A DNA stretch of 64,000 bases, taken from Deltaproteobacteria bacterium. GTDB lineage: Bacteria; Desulfobacterota; DSM-4660; Desulfatiglandales; HGW-15. Position 1 is the first letter of the stretch. Every line of letters starts with the position of its first letter. A program made the position numbers and the translations under genes. Shown piece by piece: positions 41,858-51,045 of the stretch. The stretch covers positions 62,001 through 126,000 of the forward strand of contig JAGVAP010000121.1 in assembly GCA_020060215.1 (NCBI GenBank), written 5' to 3'. Below the pieces are notes generated by a model. That model was not told the DNA's origin. It searched no databases and saw only the letters and a list, made by a program, of their open reading frames with translations.

Positions 41858-43291
41858 TCACCAGTTGGGCAGGAAGAAGAGAAAGGCGACCGAGGTGATG
41901 ATGAAGTAGACGAAAAAGACCATGAGGAGCCACCCCATGATATCCCTGAAGTTGAGCTTGGCCACCGCCAGCATGGCAATGGCCCAGAAGGGCTGGATCA
42001 TGTCGGTCATCATGTCGGACCACGCAAAGGTGACTACCGTCGCCCCCATGCCCAGCCCCAGCTCTTTGGCCGCGGGGATCATGTACGGCGCAACCACGGC
42101 CCATTCCCCGCCCCCTGAGGGGACCAGATAGTTCAGGAGACCGCCGTACCAGTACATAATGAGCGGGAAGGTCTGCGGGGTCCCGATGGCCACGAAGGCC
42201 TTGGTAAAGGCTACCGAGAGGCCCGTGAATTTGAAGAGGCCGAAGATCCCAGCGTAGAAGGGGAACTGGACGATGATCCCCCAGACCGCCTTTCCCGCAT
42301 CTTCGGTGGCCTTGAGGAAAGACCAGGGTCTCCAGTGGAAGAGAACCCCCAGCATGAGCATCGCAAAATTGACCACGTTGAGGGTCAGCTCCACCCCCTT
42401 GGTGGAGAAGTGCCAGACCAGCCAGACAAAGCCCCCGGCGAAGACGAGGATGTTGAAGCCCGGCCACCAGTTCATCCACTCGGAGGGGGTTTCGAAGCGG
42501 GCGGGTTTCGGGGGCGCCTTGTAGAGCTTGAGCTGCTCCATCAGCTCCGGTTTGACCACGAAGGTCTTTTCAGGCCTCGGGTGCATGAGGGCCATCATGG
42601 TCGTCACCACGACCAGGATCAGGATGGTGAGTGTGAGATTGAAGGGGCTGAAGATGGTCTGCGACACGGGGATGACGGAGCTCAGGAGCTTTCCCTTGAT
42701 CAGGAAGTTGTCCGGAGTGGCCACCAGGAGAGGAGCGGAGCCCGACAGACCGGAATGCCATGTGCAGCCCAGGCCCAGATACGCGGCGGCGACGAGGAGC
42801 CGGTAGTCCACCTTGGGATTTCGCCTCACGATGAACAGGGCGAGCATGGCGCTGGCGATGAGGCTCAGCCCCCAGCTGAACCAGGCGATGATCATGGAGA
42901 ACAGGGCCATGGTGACGATGGCCTGGTAGGGTTTCTCCGGGTTGGTCAGTCCGGACAGTCCGTCCAGCAGTCGGCGGACGGGCGGTGAGCAGGCCAGGAT
43001 GTAGCCTGTCATCATGATCAGGCACATCTGCATGGCAAATTCCAGAAGACTCCAGAAACCTTGTCCCCAGGCCTGAACGGATTTAAAGGCCCTCGTGCCC
43101 AGGTCCACTTCAGGGTTGAACCCCCAGAGGAGTGCGAAGACGTAGGTCACGAAGCTGAGCACGATGACGATCACGAAGGCGTCGGGAATCCATCGCTCCG
43201 TCCACCGGGTGAGACCGTCGCCCCAATCTTTCAGGAATTCAAATGTCCCGCGGGACCCAACAGCCCTTTTCTCCTCCAAAGTCACTGCCAT
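41858..43291 (-). CDS. atoE: Short-chain fatty acid transporter, AtoE family
   Basis: 477 residues, about ten to twelve helices. AtoE-type features: RWTERWIPDAFVIVIVLSFVTYVFAL near the start, YLGLGCTWHSGLSGSAPLL in the middle, and GGLLNYLVPSGGGEWAVVAPY with the DMMTDMIQPFWAI segment near the C-terminus. The family carries short-chain fatty acids such as butyrate or acetoacetate. The ATG at 43291 has AGGAGGTGACT upstream. It is transcribed away from the LacI-family regulator gene with a 400-bp gap, so the regulator may or may not control it. The substrate here could be a related short carboxylate. Confidence 0.88.
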   Translation of the reverse strand: MAVTLEEKRAVGSRGTFEFLKDWGDGLTRWTERWIPDAFVIVIVLSFVTYVFALLWGFNPEVDLGTRAFKSVQAWGQGFWSLLEFAMQMCLIMMTGYILACSPPVRRLLDGLSGLTNPEKPYQAIVTMALFSMIIAWFSWGLSLIASAMLALFIVRRNPKVDYRLLVAAAYLGLGCTWHSGLSGSAPLLVATPDNFLIKGKLLSSVIPVSQTIFSPFNLTLTILILVVVTTMMALMHPRPEKTFVVKPELMEQLKLYKAPPKPARFETPSEWMNWWPGFNILVFAGGFVWLVWHFSTKGVELTLNVVNFAMLMLGVLFHWRPWSFLKATEDAGKAVWGIIVQFPFYAGIFGLFKFTGLSVAFTKAFVAIGTPQTFPLIMYWYGGLLNYLVPSGGGEWAVVAPYMIPAAKELGLGMGATVVTFAWSDMMTDMIQPFWAIAMLAVAKLNFRDIMGWLLMVFFVYFIITSVAFLFFLPNW

Positions 43292-43629
43292 AGTCACCTC
43301 CTGCTTTGTGGAAGCCCCTTCTCGGGGAACCTCCGCAAACGTGAAATGGTTGGAAAACATGTGAGAAGGAGGACGAGTAACTTGTTCGAGGTCGGTCTCT
43401 GGAGTGGCGATCACCCCCTTTCGTGAAGACGGGCGGGAGCTGAGAGAGTGATTCAGATTTGCTTGAAGTGGGTTGGAGTATAGGGGAATGATCTCCCGCA
43501 TGTCAAGGCGGAATTCTTCCTCGTCGACATGGACAGGATCTGCCGCAGAAGAGGCAGGAACGGTTCGCCGCACGGTCCGAAAGGGCAGCCGCGTCTCCCG
43601 CCCCGGCCGGCGGGGGAAAGCTTCAGGAC

Positions 43630-43659
43630 TTGACAGTGGATGCCGTATCCATCTAGTAT
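43630..43659 (+). promoter_or_regulatory. Sigma-70 promoter of the LacI-family gene
   Basis: TTGACA (43630-43635) and TAGTAT (43654-43659) with an 18-bp spacer, about 30 bases before the TTG start codon of the regulator. Confidence 0.7.
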
Positions 43660-43662
43660 GAT

Positions 43663-43676
43663 GGTAAACGCTTTCC
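43663..43676 (+). promoter_or_regulatory. LacI-type operator (autoregulation)
   Basis: GGTAAACGCTTTCC is an imperfect palindrome with the central CG of LacI/GalR operators. It lies directly after the -10 box, over the expected transcription start. It resembles the perfect site at 44739-44752. Confidence 0.75.
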
Positions 43677-43691
43677 AAGGAGGCCTGACTC

Positions 43692-44696
43692 TTGCCAACC
43701 ATACGGGATGTCGCCAAGCGTGCGGGGGTCTCCATTGCCACGGTTTCGAGGGTGCTCAGCCAGAGTACGCACAAAGTGAGCGGCGAGGCACGGGCCAGGA
43801 TCCTCGAGGCCGTGAAGGACCTCGATTATCGGCCCAATGCGCTGGCGCAGGGGCTGATCATGAAGAGGTCCATGACCATCGGCACGATCATCCCCGATAT
43901 CTCCAACCCCTACTACGCCGAAATCGTCAGGGGCATACAGGACGTGGCCGAGGAACTCGGCTATGCGGTGGTGCTGCAGAATACCGACCGCTCCAAGAGC
44001 AGGATCATCAGATCCATCCAGGTCCTGAGGGAGAAGCGGGCGGACGGCATCATCTTCAGCGGCGGGATCATCCACACCTACGAAATCCTTGCATCCCTGA
44101 AAGAGCTCGCCGACCGCGTGGTGGTGATCGGCCGTCACGAGGTGGACTTTCCCGCCGTGCAGGTGGACAACCTGGGCGGGGCCACGCAGGCCGTGCAGCA
44201 CCTCATCGACCTGGGGCATGAGCGGATCGGGTTCATCAGCGGCCCAAAGATGTCCACGTCCAGCATCGACCGGCTGAAGGGTTACCGAAACGCCCTGGCC
44301 CGGAACGGGTACCGCTTCGAAGCCGGTCGGATCCGACAGGGGAATCTCACCCCTCAGAGCGGCTTCGAGGCGGCCCGGGCAATCTTTGAGCAGGGAGAGA
44401 AGGTGACGGCGATCCTGGCCAGCAACGATCTCATGGCCTTCGGAGTCGTTCACGCTGCCAAGAGCGCGGGTTTCCGGGTGCCGGAGGACCTTGCGGTCGT
44501 CGGTTTCGACAACATCCCCCTCAGCTCCTATTTCGCGCCCCCGCTTACCACGGTGGAGATCCCCATGTACGATGTCGGCGCCGCATCCATGAAGATGCTC
44601 GCCGATCTCCTGTGCGGCGGCGAATTCAGCCGCATCCGGCTCTTCACGACCCGCCTTCTCGTGAGGGAATCCAGTGGAAGAAATGGAGGACGGTGA
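43692..44696 (+). CDS. LacI-family transcriptional repressor
   Basis: 334 residues. The DNA-binding helix-turn-helix and hinge (TIRDVAKRAGVSIATVSRVL, ILEAVKDLDYRPNALAQGL) are followed by a periplasmic-binding-protein-like sensor domain (TIGTIIPDISNPYYAEIVRG to VVGFDNIPLSSYFAPPLTTV). The start is TTG at 43692, with GGAGG eight bases upstream, and gives the usual MPTIRDVAK N-terminus. Palindromes for it lie in its own promoter and in that of the next operon, so it should repress both until a sugar-like or acid inducer binds. The inducer is probably the compound metabolised by the downstream genes. Confidence 0.95.
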   Translation: MPTIRDVAKRAGVSIATVSRVLSQSTHKVSGEARARILEAVKDLDYRPNALAQGLIMKRSMTIGTIIPDISNPYYAEIVRGIQDVAEELGYAVVLQNTDRSKSRIIRSIQVLREKRADGIIFSGGIIHTYEILASLKELADRVVVIGRHEVDFPAVQVDNLGGATQAVQHLIDLGHERIGFISGPKMSTSSIDRLKGYRNALARNGYRFEAGRIRQGNLTPQSGFEAARAIFEQGEKVTAILASNDLMAFGVVHAAKSAGFRVPEDLAVVGFDNIPLSSYFAPPLTTVEIPMYDVGAASMKMLADLLCGGEFSRIRLFTTRLLVRESSGRNGGR

Positions 44697-44705
44697 AAAA
44701 AACGC

Positions 44706-44735
44706 TTGACTGAGTCCGGCGGCGGGGTCTATTTT
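44706..44735 (+). promoter_or_regulatory. Promoter of the catabolic operon
   Basis: TTGACT (44706-44711) and TATTTT (44730-44735) separated by 18 bases, followed at once by the LacI-type operator. Confidence 0.65.
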
Positions 44736-44738
44736 TTA

Positions 44739-44752
44739 GGAAAACGTTTTCC
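44739..44752 (+). promoter_or_regulatory. LacI-type operator of the catabolic operon
   Basis: GGAAAACGTTTTCC is a perfect 14-bp palindrome with central CG, as in LacI/GalR-family sites. It starts three bases after the -10 box and ends 17 bases before the creatininase-family start codon, a classic repression position. Confidence 0.85.
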
Positions 44753-44769
44753 ATCGAAAGGAGAAAACC

Positions 44770-45663
44770 ATGTCCGAATTGAAGAAATATGACCTCCTGG
44801 AATTGCCGTGGACGGATATTGCAGAATACATCAAGGCCGGGAACGATACGGTCATGATCCCCGTAGGGAGCTGTGAGAAACACGGCAATCATGTACCCCT
44901 AGGCGTCGATTCCTACACCACCATGGGAAGCGTGGAGCGTGCGGCCGTGAAGGCCAAGGTGCTCTACACCCCCCTGCTGCCTTTCGGTCTGTCGCCTCAC
45001 CACATGGGGGAACCGGGGTGGGGGACCGGCACCATCTCTTTTCCTGCAGAGATCTACCGGGAGGTCCTCTATGCAATCGGCCGGAGTCTGATCTTCTCGG
45101 GCTTCAACAAGCTGGTGTTTGTCTCGCATCATGGCACGAACATGGGTGCGCAGGGGGAGGTCCTGAGGACCCTCCGAGCCGAGACCGGCTGCTTCTGCGC
45201 TTACTACAAGACGCCCACGGAAAGGGAGTGCGCCGTCGTGGCCGACCTCATGCACGGGCCGGCCGAGGAAACGCCGGGCTGGCATGCAGGGGAGCTGGAG
45301 ACCTCCACTTGCATGGCCTATATGAAGGAGAAGGGGATCTACGAGGGGTCCATCTTCATGGAGCGGGCCAAGGCGGATCGGGCCCATGCCCCGAGGTGGA
45401 TGGGGGCGGCCTTTTCGAAGAAAGACGGCACCAACACCGTCATCTTCCAGAATTCGGAAAACATCTTCATCCCCATGCTGCATCACGAGTACTCGGATAC
45501 GGCCACCATCGGGAACCCTCTCAGGTCCAGCGAGGAGCAGGGGGTTGCGGTCTTCGAGAGGATCAGCGATCACCTGGCCGCCTTCCTCAAAGAGGTGAAG
45601 AAGTTCGATTTCAAGGTTTCCCCTGAAAAGCGAGATTGGCCGGGTCGATTCTGGAGAGGGTAG
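44770..45663 (+). CDS. Creatininase-family amidohydrolase
   Basis: 297 residues. Family features: VMIPVGSCEKHGNHVPLGVDSYTT near residue 30 with the metal-binding Glu, His and Asp, FVSHHGTNMGAQGEVLR near 120, and AGELETSTCMAYM near 180. These enzymes are metal-dependent hydrolases of small cyclic amides or lactone-like rings (creatinine, formamides in related enzymes). In this operon, with sugar-acid-type genes, it may open a lactone or amide ring. AAAGGAG lies upstream of the ATG. First gene after a LacI-type operator. Confidence 0.88.
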   Translation: MSELKKYDLLELPWTDIAEYIKAGNDTVMIPVGSCEKHGNHVPLGVDSYTTMGSVERAAVKAKVLYTPLLPFGLSPHHMGEPGWGTGTISFPAEIYREVLYAIGRSLIFSGFNKLVFVSHHGTNMGAQGEVLRTLRAETGCFCAYYKTPTERECAVVADLMHGPAEETPGWHAGELETSTCMAYMKEKGIYEGSIFMERAKADRAHAPRWMGAAFSKKDGTNTVIFQNSENIFIPMLHHEYSDTATIGNPLRSSEEQGVAVFERISDHLAAFLKEVKKFDFKVSPEKRDWPGRFWRG

Positions 45664-45670
45664 AACGGCG

Positions 45671-46915
45671 ATGGGCCACATCGTCCTCCTCGGCACCCTG
45701 GACACGAAAAAGGATGAGATCTTCTTCATGAAAGAGCTCATCCGTGAGAGCGGACATGCCCCCATCTTGATGGATGTGGGACCCCTCGGTCCGCCCATCA
45801 GCGCGCCCGATATCTCCAACGAGGAGATCGCCCGGGCTGCGGGATGGACGCTCGGGGACCTGGCTCGGGCCGACGGCCGCGATCGGGTGATGAAGGCCAT
45901 GGGCGAGGGCGCCGCACGCTGTCTCCTGGATCGCCTGAAGCAAGGTCTTCTGGACGGTGTGCTCGCCATCGGCGGAAACCAGGGAACCGCCATCGCGTCC
46001 ATGGCCATGGGTGTTCTCCCCATCGGGTTCCCCAAGTTCGTCGTCTCCACCGTGGCATCGGGGAACATCAGACCCTTTGTGGGAAGCAAGGACCTGGGGA
46101 TGATGTTTTCCGTGGCAGACCTCGTGGGGGGCCCCAATCCGGTGTCCCGGTCCATTCTCAGCAATGCGGTGGGTGCCGTCGTCGGTATGGTCGAACACGG
46201 CGCAAGGGTCGCCCTACGTCCCGGCGAGCGAACGATCGGTGTGACGGCCCTGGGCAATACGGAACCCGCCGTGGCGCACGCTACCGCCCTCCTCCGTGGG
46301 GCGGGTCTGCAGGTGGTCGCTTTTCACGCGTCGGGGGCCGGGGGATCGGCCATGGAGGAACTCGTCGAGGAAGGAATCATCGACGGGGTCCTGGACCTGA
46401 CTCCCCATGAGCTGATAGAAGAGGTGGTCGGCGCCGGGGCCTACGTCCCGGTGAGGCCCGGCAGGCTCAAGGCGGCCGGTGTCAGGGGGATTCCCCAGGT
46501 GGTCTCCACGGGGGGGTTGGAATATCTCTGTTTTGGACCGTTCGACTCCATTCCCATCCGCATGAGGCGCAGAAGGATCTATATGCACAATCCGCTGAAT
46601 GCCAATGTCAAGGCGTCCCGCCAGGAGATGGCCGAGGTGGGCCGCGTCATGGCGGCGCGGCTGAACGAATCCCTGGGGCCTGCTGCAGTGGTCGTGCCCC
46701 TTCACGGATGGTCCATCTACGGCGGGCCGGGGGGGCCTCTGCACGATCCCGCCGGAAACAGGGCCTTCCTCGTTGCGTTGAAAAGACACCTCAGACCGGA
46801 GATCCCTCTTCAGGAGGTGGAGGCACATATCAATGAACCGCGCTTTGTGGAGCTGTGCGTGGAACGGATGCTGAACTCTCTTGCCGTCCGGCAAGAGAAA
46901 TCTCGACCAAGGTAG
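45671..46915 (+). CDS. Tm-1-like (UPF0261) protein
   Basis: 414 residues. The N-terminus IVLLGTLDTKKDEIFFMKEL and the segments GVLAIGGNQGTAIAS, FVVSTVASGNIRPFVGSKDL and LTPHELIEEVVGAGAYVPVR are characteristic of the Tm-1-like ATP-binding/UPF0261 family. Plant Tm-1 is a virus-resistance protein, but bacterial members are usually found in catabolic operons with unknown reactions. The gene starts eight bases after the creatininase-family gene and is six bases from the aldolase gene, so it belongs to the operon. A specific function cannot be assigned. Confidence 0.88.
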   Translation: MGHIVLLGTLDTKKDEIFFMKELIRESGHAPILMDVGPLGPPISAPDISNEEIARAAGWTLGDLARADGRDRVMKAMGEGAARCLLDRLKQGLLDGVLAIGGNQGTAIASMAMGVLPIGFPKFVVSTVASGNIRPFVGSKDLGMMFSVADLVGGPNPVSRSILSNAVGAVVGMVEHGARVALRPGERTIGVTALGNTEPAVAHATALLRGAGLQVVAFHASGAGGSAMEELVEEGIIDGVLDLTPHELIEEVVGAGAYVPVRPGRLKAAGVRGIPQVVSTGGLEYLCFGPFDSIPIRMRRRRIYMHNPLNANVKASRQEMAEVGRVMAARLNESLGPAAVVVPLHGWSIYGGPGGPLHDPAGNRAFLVALKRHLRPEIPLQEVEAHINEPRFVELCVERMLNSLAVRQEKSRPR

Positions 46916-46921
46916 AATGCC

Positions 46922-47530
46922 ATGGATGTGAACACGAGCGACCTTGAATCGCGTTTGCGACAGGAACTGTCCATCTATTCGCGGAGGTCGTTTTCGCGCG
47001 GCCTGATCAGCGGGACGGGCGGCAACCTGAGCGTGCGGTTGCCAGGAACGAACACCGCCCTGATCACGCCGAGCGGGGTGTCCCTGGAGGATATCGAACC
47101 GGAGGTCAATATCCTGGTCGACCTGGAAGGAAACGTCCTCAAGAGCCCGCCCGGACTGAAGCCCTCCAAGGAGACCTCGTTTCATCTCGCGGCCTATCGG
47201 CTCAGGACGGAAGTCCATGGGATCGCACACGTCCATCCCCCCTATGCCACGGCGTATGCCAACAAGGGGATGGAGCTGCCCCTGGTGACGGTCTCCGCCC
47301 GCGCGAACCTGAAGCGTGTGACCTGCATCGAATGCGCCCTCCCCGGCTCGACCGAACTGCGTGACCTGGTCCGTGCCGGTCTGGAGGCCGATTCCGGCCT
47401 GAAGGCGCTGCTCATGAAGGAGCACGGGATCCTCACCCTGGGCAAGGATCTGAAGGAGGCCTACTTCCTGGCGGACCTCCTGGAAGACACCGCCAGGGTC
47501 GCGTTCATCGAAGCGAATATCAGGGGATAG
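46922..47530 (+). CDS. Class II aldolase/adducin family protein
   Basis: 202 residues, the size of fuculose-phosphate and ribulose-phosphate epimerase-type class II aldolases. Motifs: GLISGTGGNLSVRL (phosphate loop), ALITPSGV, PSKETSFHLAAYR with the catalytic Glu, and AHVHPPYATAYA plus LMKEHGILTLG with the zinc-binding His residues. It would cleave or epimerise a phosphorylated sugar or decarboxylate a sugar acid in the operon's pathway. It lies six bases from the Tm-1-like gene. Confidence 0.9.
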   Translation: MDVNTSDLESRLRQELSIYSRRSFSRGLISGTGGNLSVRLPGTNTALITPSGVSLEDIEPEVNILVDLEGNVLKSPPGLKPSKETSFHLAAYRLRTEVHGIAHVHPPYATAYANKGMELPLVTVSARANLKRVTCIECALPGSTELRDLVRAGLEADSGLKALLMKEHGILTLGKDLKEAYFLADLLEDTARVAFIEANIRG

Positions 47531-47717
47531 GGAGAGAGGTCAGAGATCAGCCCGGCCGCTGGCCAGTTTGACAGGGAGACTTCACAGGGTGTCAGGTGTC
47601 AGTTTTCGGGTGTCAGCCCGGTCGTTTCATACAATGGACCAGAGGAGAGCGGGGCCGCCTGCCCCTGGGGCGGCAAGAATGGTCGCGGAGGGAACTCCCT
47701 GCGGTTCTCTCTTCTGT

Positions 47718-47745
47718 AGGAGCAAGCTCCTGCTTGCGATCTTCC
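47718..47745. repeat. REP-like palindrome in the operon spacer
   Basis: AGGAGCAAGCTCCT (47718-47731), overlapped by GCAAG-CTCCT-GCTTGC, gives two mutually exclusive hairpins. It lies in the 265-bp gap between the aldolase and dehydrogenase genes and shares its core with 1285-1300. Confidence 0.65.
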
Positions 47746-47795
47746 GGCAGAAGTCCCAGGGATGAGCATCGAATGGAAAACGAGGGGGGGCTACC

Positions 47796-48923
47796 ATGGA
47801 GGCAAAGAAGCCGGTGAAAGAATACCACGTTCCTGCAAGCATGAAGGCATGGGTCCTGGATGGGCCCGAAGAGCTGAGATTGACGCAAAAACCGGTGCCG
47901 GCCCCGGGTCCGGCAGAGGTGCTTATTCGGATCGACGCGGTTTCCATCTGTGGTACGGATGTGGAGATCCTCACCAAGGGACTGCCGGCCATTGTGGAAG
48001 GGGGGATGCCCTTCCACAAGAACTTCACCCCCGGGCACGAGTACATGGGTACGGTGGTGAAGCTGGGCCTGGGCGTGGATGAGTACGGGATCGGAGATCG
48101 GGTGGCCGTGGAGATCCACGCGGGGTGCGGCCGCTGCGAACGGTGCCGCATGGGCATGTACACCTCCTGCCTGAACTACGGCCTGAACTATGGAGACTAC
48201 CAGAAGGGGCATCGGGCCAACGGCTTCACCACGGATGGGGGTTTCGCAGAATATGCCGTGAACCACATCAACACCCTCGTGCACGTCCCCGACGACATGA
48301 GCGATGAGGAAGCGACGCTCATCGTCACGGCCGGGACGGCCATGTACGGCCTCGACGCCCTGGGGGGACTCATCGCAGGAGAGTCCCTGGTCGTGATCGG
48401 CCCCGGCCCCATCGGTCTCATGGGGGTCGCCGTGGGCAAGGCCCTGGGAGCAGACCCCGTGATCCTGACCGGGACCCGGGATTCCCGACTCCGGATCGGG
48501 AAGAAGCTGGGGGCGGACCATGTGGTCAATGTCGGAAAGGAAGGTGCCGTGAAGGCCGTCCAACGCATCACCAATGGGAAAGGGGTCCACTATGTCCTGG
48601 AGTGCTCCGGATCCCCCGACTCCTTCAACGAGGCCATGGACATGGTGAACCGCGGGGGACGGATCTGCCTGGCCGCGTTCCCCGGAGAAGCGGTGCCCGT
48701 GGATCTGGCCAAACTGGTGCGCAACAACATCTACGTCTTCGGCATCCGGGGCGAGGGGAACCGGGCAACCCATCGGGCCGCCTCACTCATGGCCCACAAG
48801 CGGTTCGATGCCAAGCTTCTCCACACCCATACCTTCGCCCTGGAGGAGCTGCCCAAGGCCTTCAAATACTTCAGGCAGAGAATCGAGGATGCCATCAAGG
48901 TGGTCGTCAAGGTATCGGCGTGA
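47796..48923 (+). CDS. Zinc-dependent medium-chain dehydrogenase (MDR family)
   Basis: 375 residues. Catalytic zinc ligands are seen in SICGTDVEI and PGHEYMGTV, structural zinc Cys residues in HAGCGRCERCRMGMYTSC, and the NAD(P) loop in VVIGPGPIGLMGVAVGKALG. The general form is that of threonine or sorbitol/L-idonate dehydrogenases. It would oxidise a hydroxyl of a polyol or sugar acid in this catabolic pathway. GAGGGGGG lies just upstream of the ATG. It follows a 265-bp gap with a REP palindrome, so it could have its own weak promoter but is likely part of the same regulon. Confidence 0.92.
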   Translation: MEAKKPVKEYHVPASMKAWVLDGPEELRLTQKPVPAPGPAEVLIRIDAVSICGTDVEILTKGLPAIVEGGMPFHKNFTPGHEYMGTVVKLGLGVDEYGIGDRVAVEIHAGCGRCERCRMGMYTSCLNYGLNYGDYQKGHRANGFTTDGGFAEYAVNHINTLVHVPDDMSDEEATLIVTAGTAMYGLDALGGLIAGESLVVIGPGPIGLMGVAVGKALGADPVILTGTRDSRLRIGKKLGADHVVNVGKEGAVKAVQRITNGKGVHYVLECSGSPDSFNEAMDMVNRGGRICLAAFPGEAVPVDLAKLVRNNIYVFGIRGEGNRATHRAASLMAHKRFDAKLLHTHTFALEELPKAFKYFRQRIEDAIKVVVKVSA

Positions 48924-48975
48924 GGGCAAGGAGCGTCTCTGTGGGAGACAAATGCAAGCCAAGGAGGGGAACCCT

Positions 48976-49896
48976 ATGGAAAATTTTTCGATCTATCGCT
49001 TCATGAGACTTGGGATCGTGCACTTCAAGGCATTTCCGGAGGTGGCCCGCGGGGAAGGGCCCATCGTGGAGACCCTCCGCAGGATCGTGGAGGATGATTT
49101 CTGGACGGCCGTGGAAGTGGGATGGATGAGGGACATCAAGGTGAGAAACGAGGCCAGGAGACTCCTCGAGACCTCGCACATGACGGTCTGCTACGCCAAT
49201 CAACCCAGGATGTTCAGCAACAAGCTCGATCTGAATGCCTTTGACGTGAAGGAACGCAGGAAGGCGGTCGGCATGATGAAGAACGGGATCGATGAGGCAT
49301 TCGACCTCGGTGCGACGGCCATTCGGGTCTTCTCGGGCAAGTACCCCGGGGAAGAGAAGAAGGAGGAGGCCAAGAAGATCCTGGTGGATTCCCTCAAGGA
49401 GGTCTGCCGCTATACGAACGAGCAGGGTCCGATGGAAATCTACATGAAGGTCTTCGATATGGACATCGACAAGAACTTCCTGATCGGCCGTTTTCGGGAT
49501 GCAGCCGACGTGGCCGCGCAGGTGCATGCGGAGTTCGGCAACTTCGGGGTGCTCGCGGACCTCTCCCATTTCCCGCTCCTCCGGGAGAAGCCGGAAGAGG
49601 CCATCCCGCTGGTCAAGCAGTACCCCATGCACTTCCATATCGGGAACTGCCTCTATCGCGATCGGAGGCATCCCACCTACGGGGACCGGCAGCCCCGGTT
49701 CGGAATGCCGGGGGGCGAAGTCGACACCCCCCAGGTGCGGGACTACTTCAGGCTCCTGCTGGACCTGAAGCTCCTCAGCCCTGAGAAGCGGCCCGTGCTC
49801 AGCGCCGAAGTCAGGCCGCTCCTGGCCGAGGAAAGCTCGGAGGTGGTCATCGCGAACACCAAGCGGGTGATCAAGGAGGCCTGGGCCCTCGTATAG
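48976..49896 (+). CDS. Sugar-phosphate isomerase/epimerase-like TIM barrel
   Basis: 306 residues from the ATG at 48976, which has AGGAGG eight bases upstream. It looks like the AP endonuclease 2/xylose isomerase-like fold: IVEDDFWTAVEVGWM, AFDLGATAIRVFSGKYPGEE, FGVLADLSHFPLLREKPEEA and HFHIGNCLYRD with metal-binding Glu, Asp and His candidates. Members isomerise or epimerise sugars and keto acids, or dehydrate inosose. It fits the operon between the dehydrogenase and the transporter. The exact substrate is unknown. Confidence 0.82.
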   Translation: MENFSIYRFMRLGIVHFKAFPEVARGEGPIVETLRRIVEDDFWTAVEVGWMRDIKVRNEARRLLETSHMTVCYANQPRMFSNKLDLNAFDVKERRKAVGMMKNGIDEAFDLGATAIRVFSGKYPGEEKKEEAKKILVDSLKEVCRYTNEQGPMEIYMKVFDMDIDKNFLIGRFRDAADVAAQVHAEFGNFGVLADLSHFPLLREKPEEAIPLVKQYPMHFHIGNCLYRDRRHPTYGDRQPRFGMPGGEVDTPQVRDYFRLLLDLKLLSPEKRPVLSAEVRPLLAEESSEVVIANTKRVIKEAWALV

Positions 49897-49943
49897 CTCC
49901 GGCTTTCTGCAACCTTAGTGAACCATCTGGAAAGGAGAGGATC

Positions 49944-50924
49944 ATGGAAAGAAAGAATGGGAGTAGGCCGGGGAAGTTCATCAGTTCAATCCTGTTCATG
50001 ACCTTGCTCGTTTGGTGCATCGGCCAGGGTGCGGCGACGGCCGCCTGGCCCGAAAAACAGGTGGAACTCATCAACCCCTTTGGGGCGGGAGGGGCCGCGG
50101 ACGTGCAGGCCAGAAAGCTGGCGGAGATCATCTCCAAGGACCTGGGCCAGCCCATGGTGGTGCGCAACGTCACGGGGGCCGGCGGCGCCATCGCCTACAA
50201 CGAGGTCCACAGGGCCAAGCCCGACGGCTATACCCTGATCTGGTATTCGGGCGCCATCAATACCCTGGCCGCCAGAAACCAGGTCAAGTTCGACTACAAG
50301 GATTTCGAGCCCATTGCCGGCATCGGGGTAGAGACGATTGCCATCTCGGTGAACAAGACCGCCCCATGGAAAGACTTCAAGACGTTCATCGCCTACGCCA
50401 GAGAGAACCCCGGCAAGGTGCGCGTCGGGAATTCAGGCATGGGAAGCGTAACCCACATGGTGCCGGTGCTCATCGGGCTCAAGACCGGGACCCAGATCAT
50501 CCATGTGCCCTTCGGGACCGGTCTGGCCGTGGCCGCCCTCATGGGCGAGAAGATCGAGGCCTCCAGCCAGCACCCGGCCGAGATCCTGAGCCAGGTCAAG
50601 GCCGGGGAGGTCCGCGTACTGGCCGTCAGCAGCGAGAAACGGATCAACATCTGGCCCGACGTCCCCACCATGAAGGAGTCGGGAGTGGACCTGGTATTTG
50701 ACCAGTGGAGGGGCTTTGCCGCCCCCAAGGGAACCCCCAAGGAAGCGGTCAAAAAACTGAGTGGAGTCATCCAGAAGGCGGTCGAGAGCAGGGAGTGGGG
50801 CGATTTTACGGCGTCGGTGGGATCTACCCCCCAGTATCGGGAACCGGCTTCCTTTGTCAAGTTCGTGGCCGAGATGGACAAGCTCACCAGGGAGATCATG
50901 GCGGCGGCCGGGACCGGGAAATAA
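49944..50924 (+). CDS. tctC: TTT transporter substrate-binding protein (TctC/Bug)
   Basis: 326 residues. A signal peptide (FISSILFMTLLVWCIGQGAATAA) is followed by a Bug-type binding protein: WPEKQVELINPFGAGGAADVQAR, VVRNVTGAGGAIAYNEVHRAKPDGYTL and the mid-protein VGNSGMGSVTHMVP. It captures a carboxylate in the periplasm and hands it to the TctAB membrane proteins encoded next. Bug proteins bind citrate, dicarboxylates, aromatic or sugar acids; the operon here suggests a sugar-like carboxylate. GGAAAGGAGAGG lies upstream of the ATG. Confidence 0.94.
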   Translation: MERKNGSRPGKFISSILFMTLLVWCIGQGAATAAWPEKQVELINPFGAGGAADVQARKLAEIISKDLGQPMVVRNVTGAGGAIAYNEVHRAKPDGYTLIWYSGAINTLAARNQVKFDYKDFEPIAGIGVETIAISVNKTAPWKDFKTFIAYARENPGKVRVGNSGMGSVTHMVPVLIGLKTGTQIIHVPFGTGLAVAALMGEKIEASSQHPAEILSQVKAGEVRVLAVSSEKRINIWPDVPTMKESGVDLVFDQWRGFAAPKGTPKEAVKKLSGVIQKAVESREWGDFTASVGSTPQYREPASFVKFVAEMDKLTREIMAAAGTGK

Positions 50925-50937
50925 AAGAGATGGGGGA

Positions 50938-51010
50938 CCGGGGTATTGGAGTATTGGAGCACCGGACAAGGGAGAACCGCAATCCTTCTTTCCATCGCTC
51001 CACTACTCCA
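50938..51010. repeat. 'GVLEYW'-type dispersed repeat
   Basis: The tctC-tctB gap holds GGTATTGGAGTATTGGAG and, in the opposite sense, CTCCACTACTCCATCACTCC. Read on either strand these give the repetitive peptides typical of this class of scattered element. It forms an imperfect large hairpin. Confidence 0.5.
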
Positions 51011-51045
51011 TCACTCCATCCATTCAACCCTTCGACCACTTGATC

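Larger units (their letters stand above)
43292..43691. other. Divergent intergenic region between atoE-like gene and LacI-family gene
   Basis: 400 bases. The right end holds the regulator promoter and operator (43630-43676). No clear promoter for the atoE-like gene was recognised, and no LacI-type palindrome was seen at its end. No small gene was found. Confidence 0.55.
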
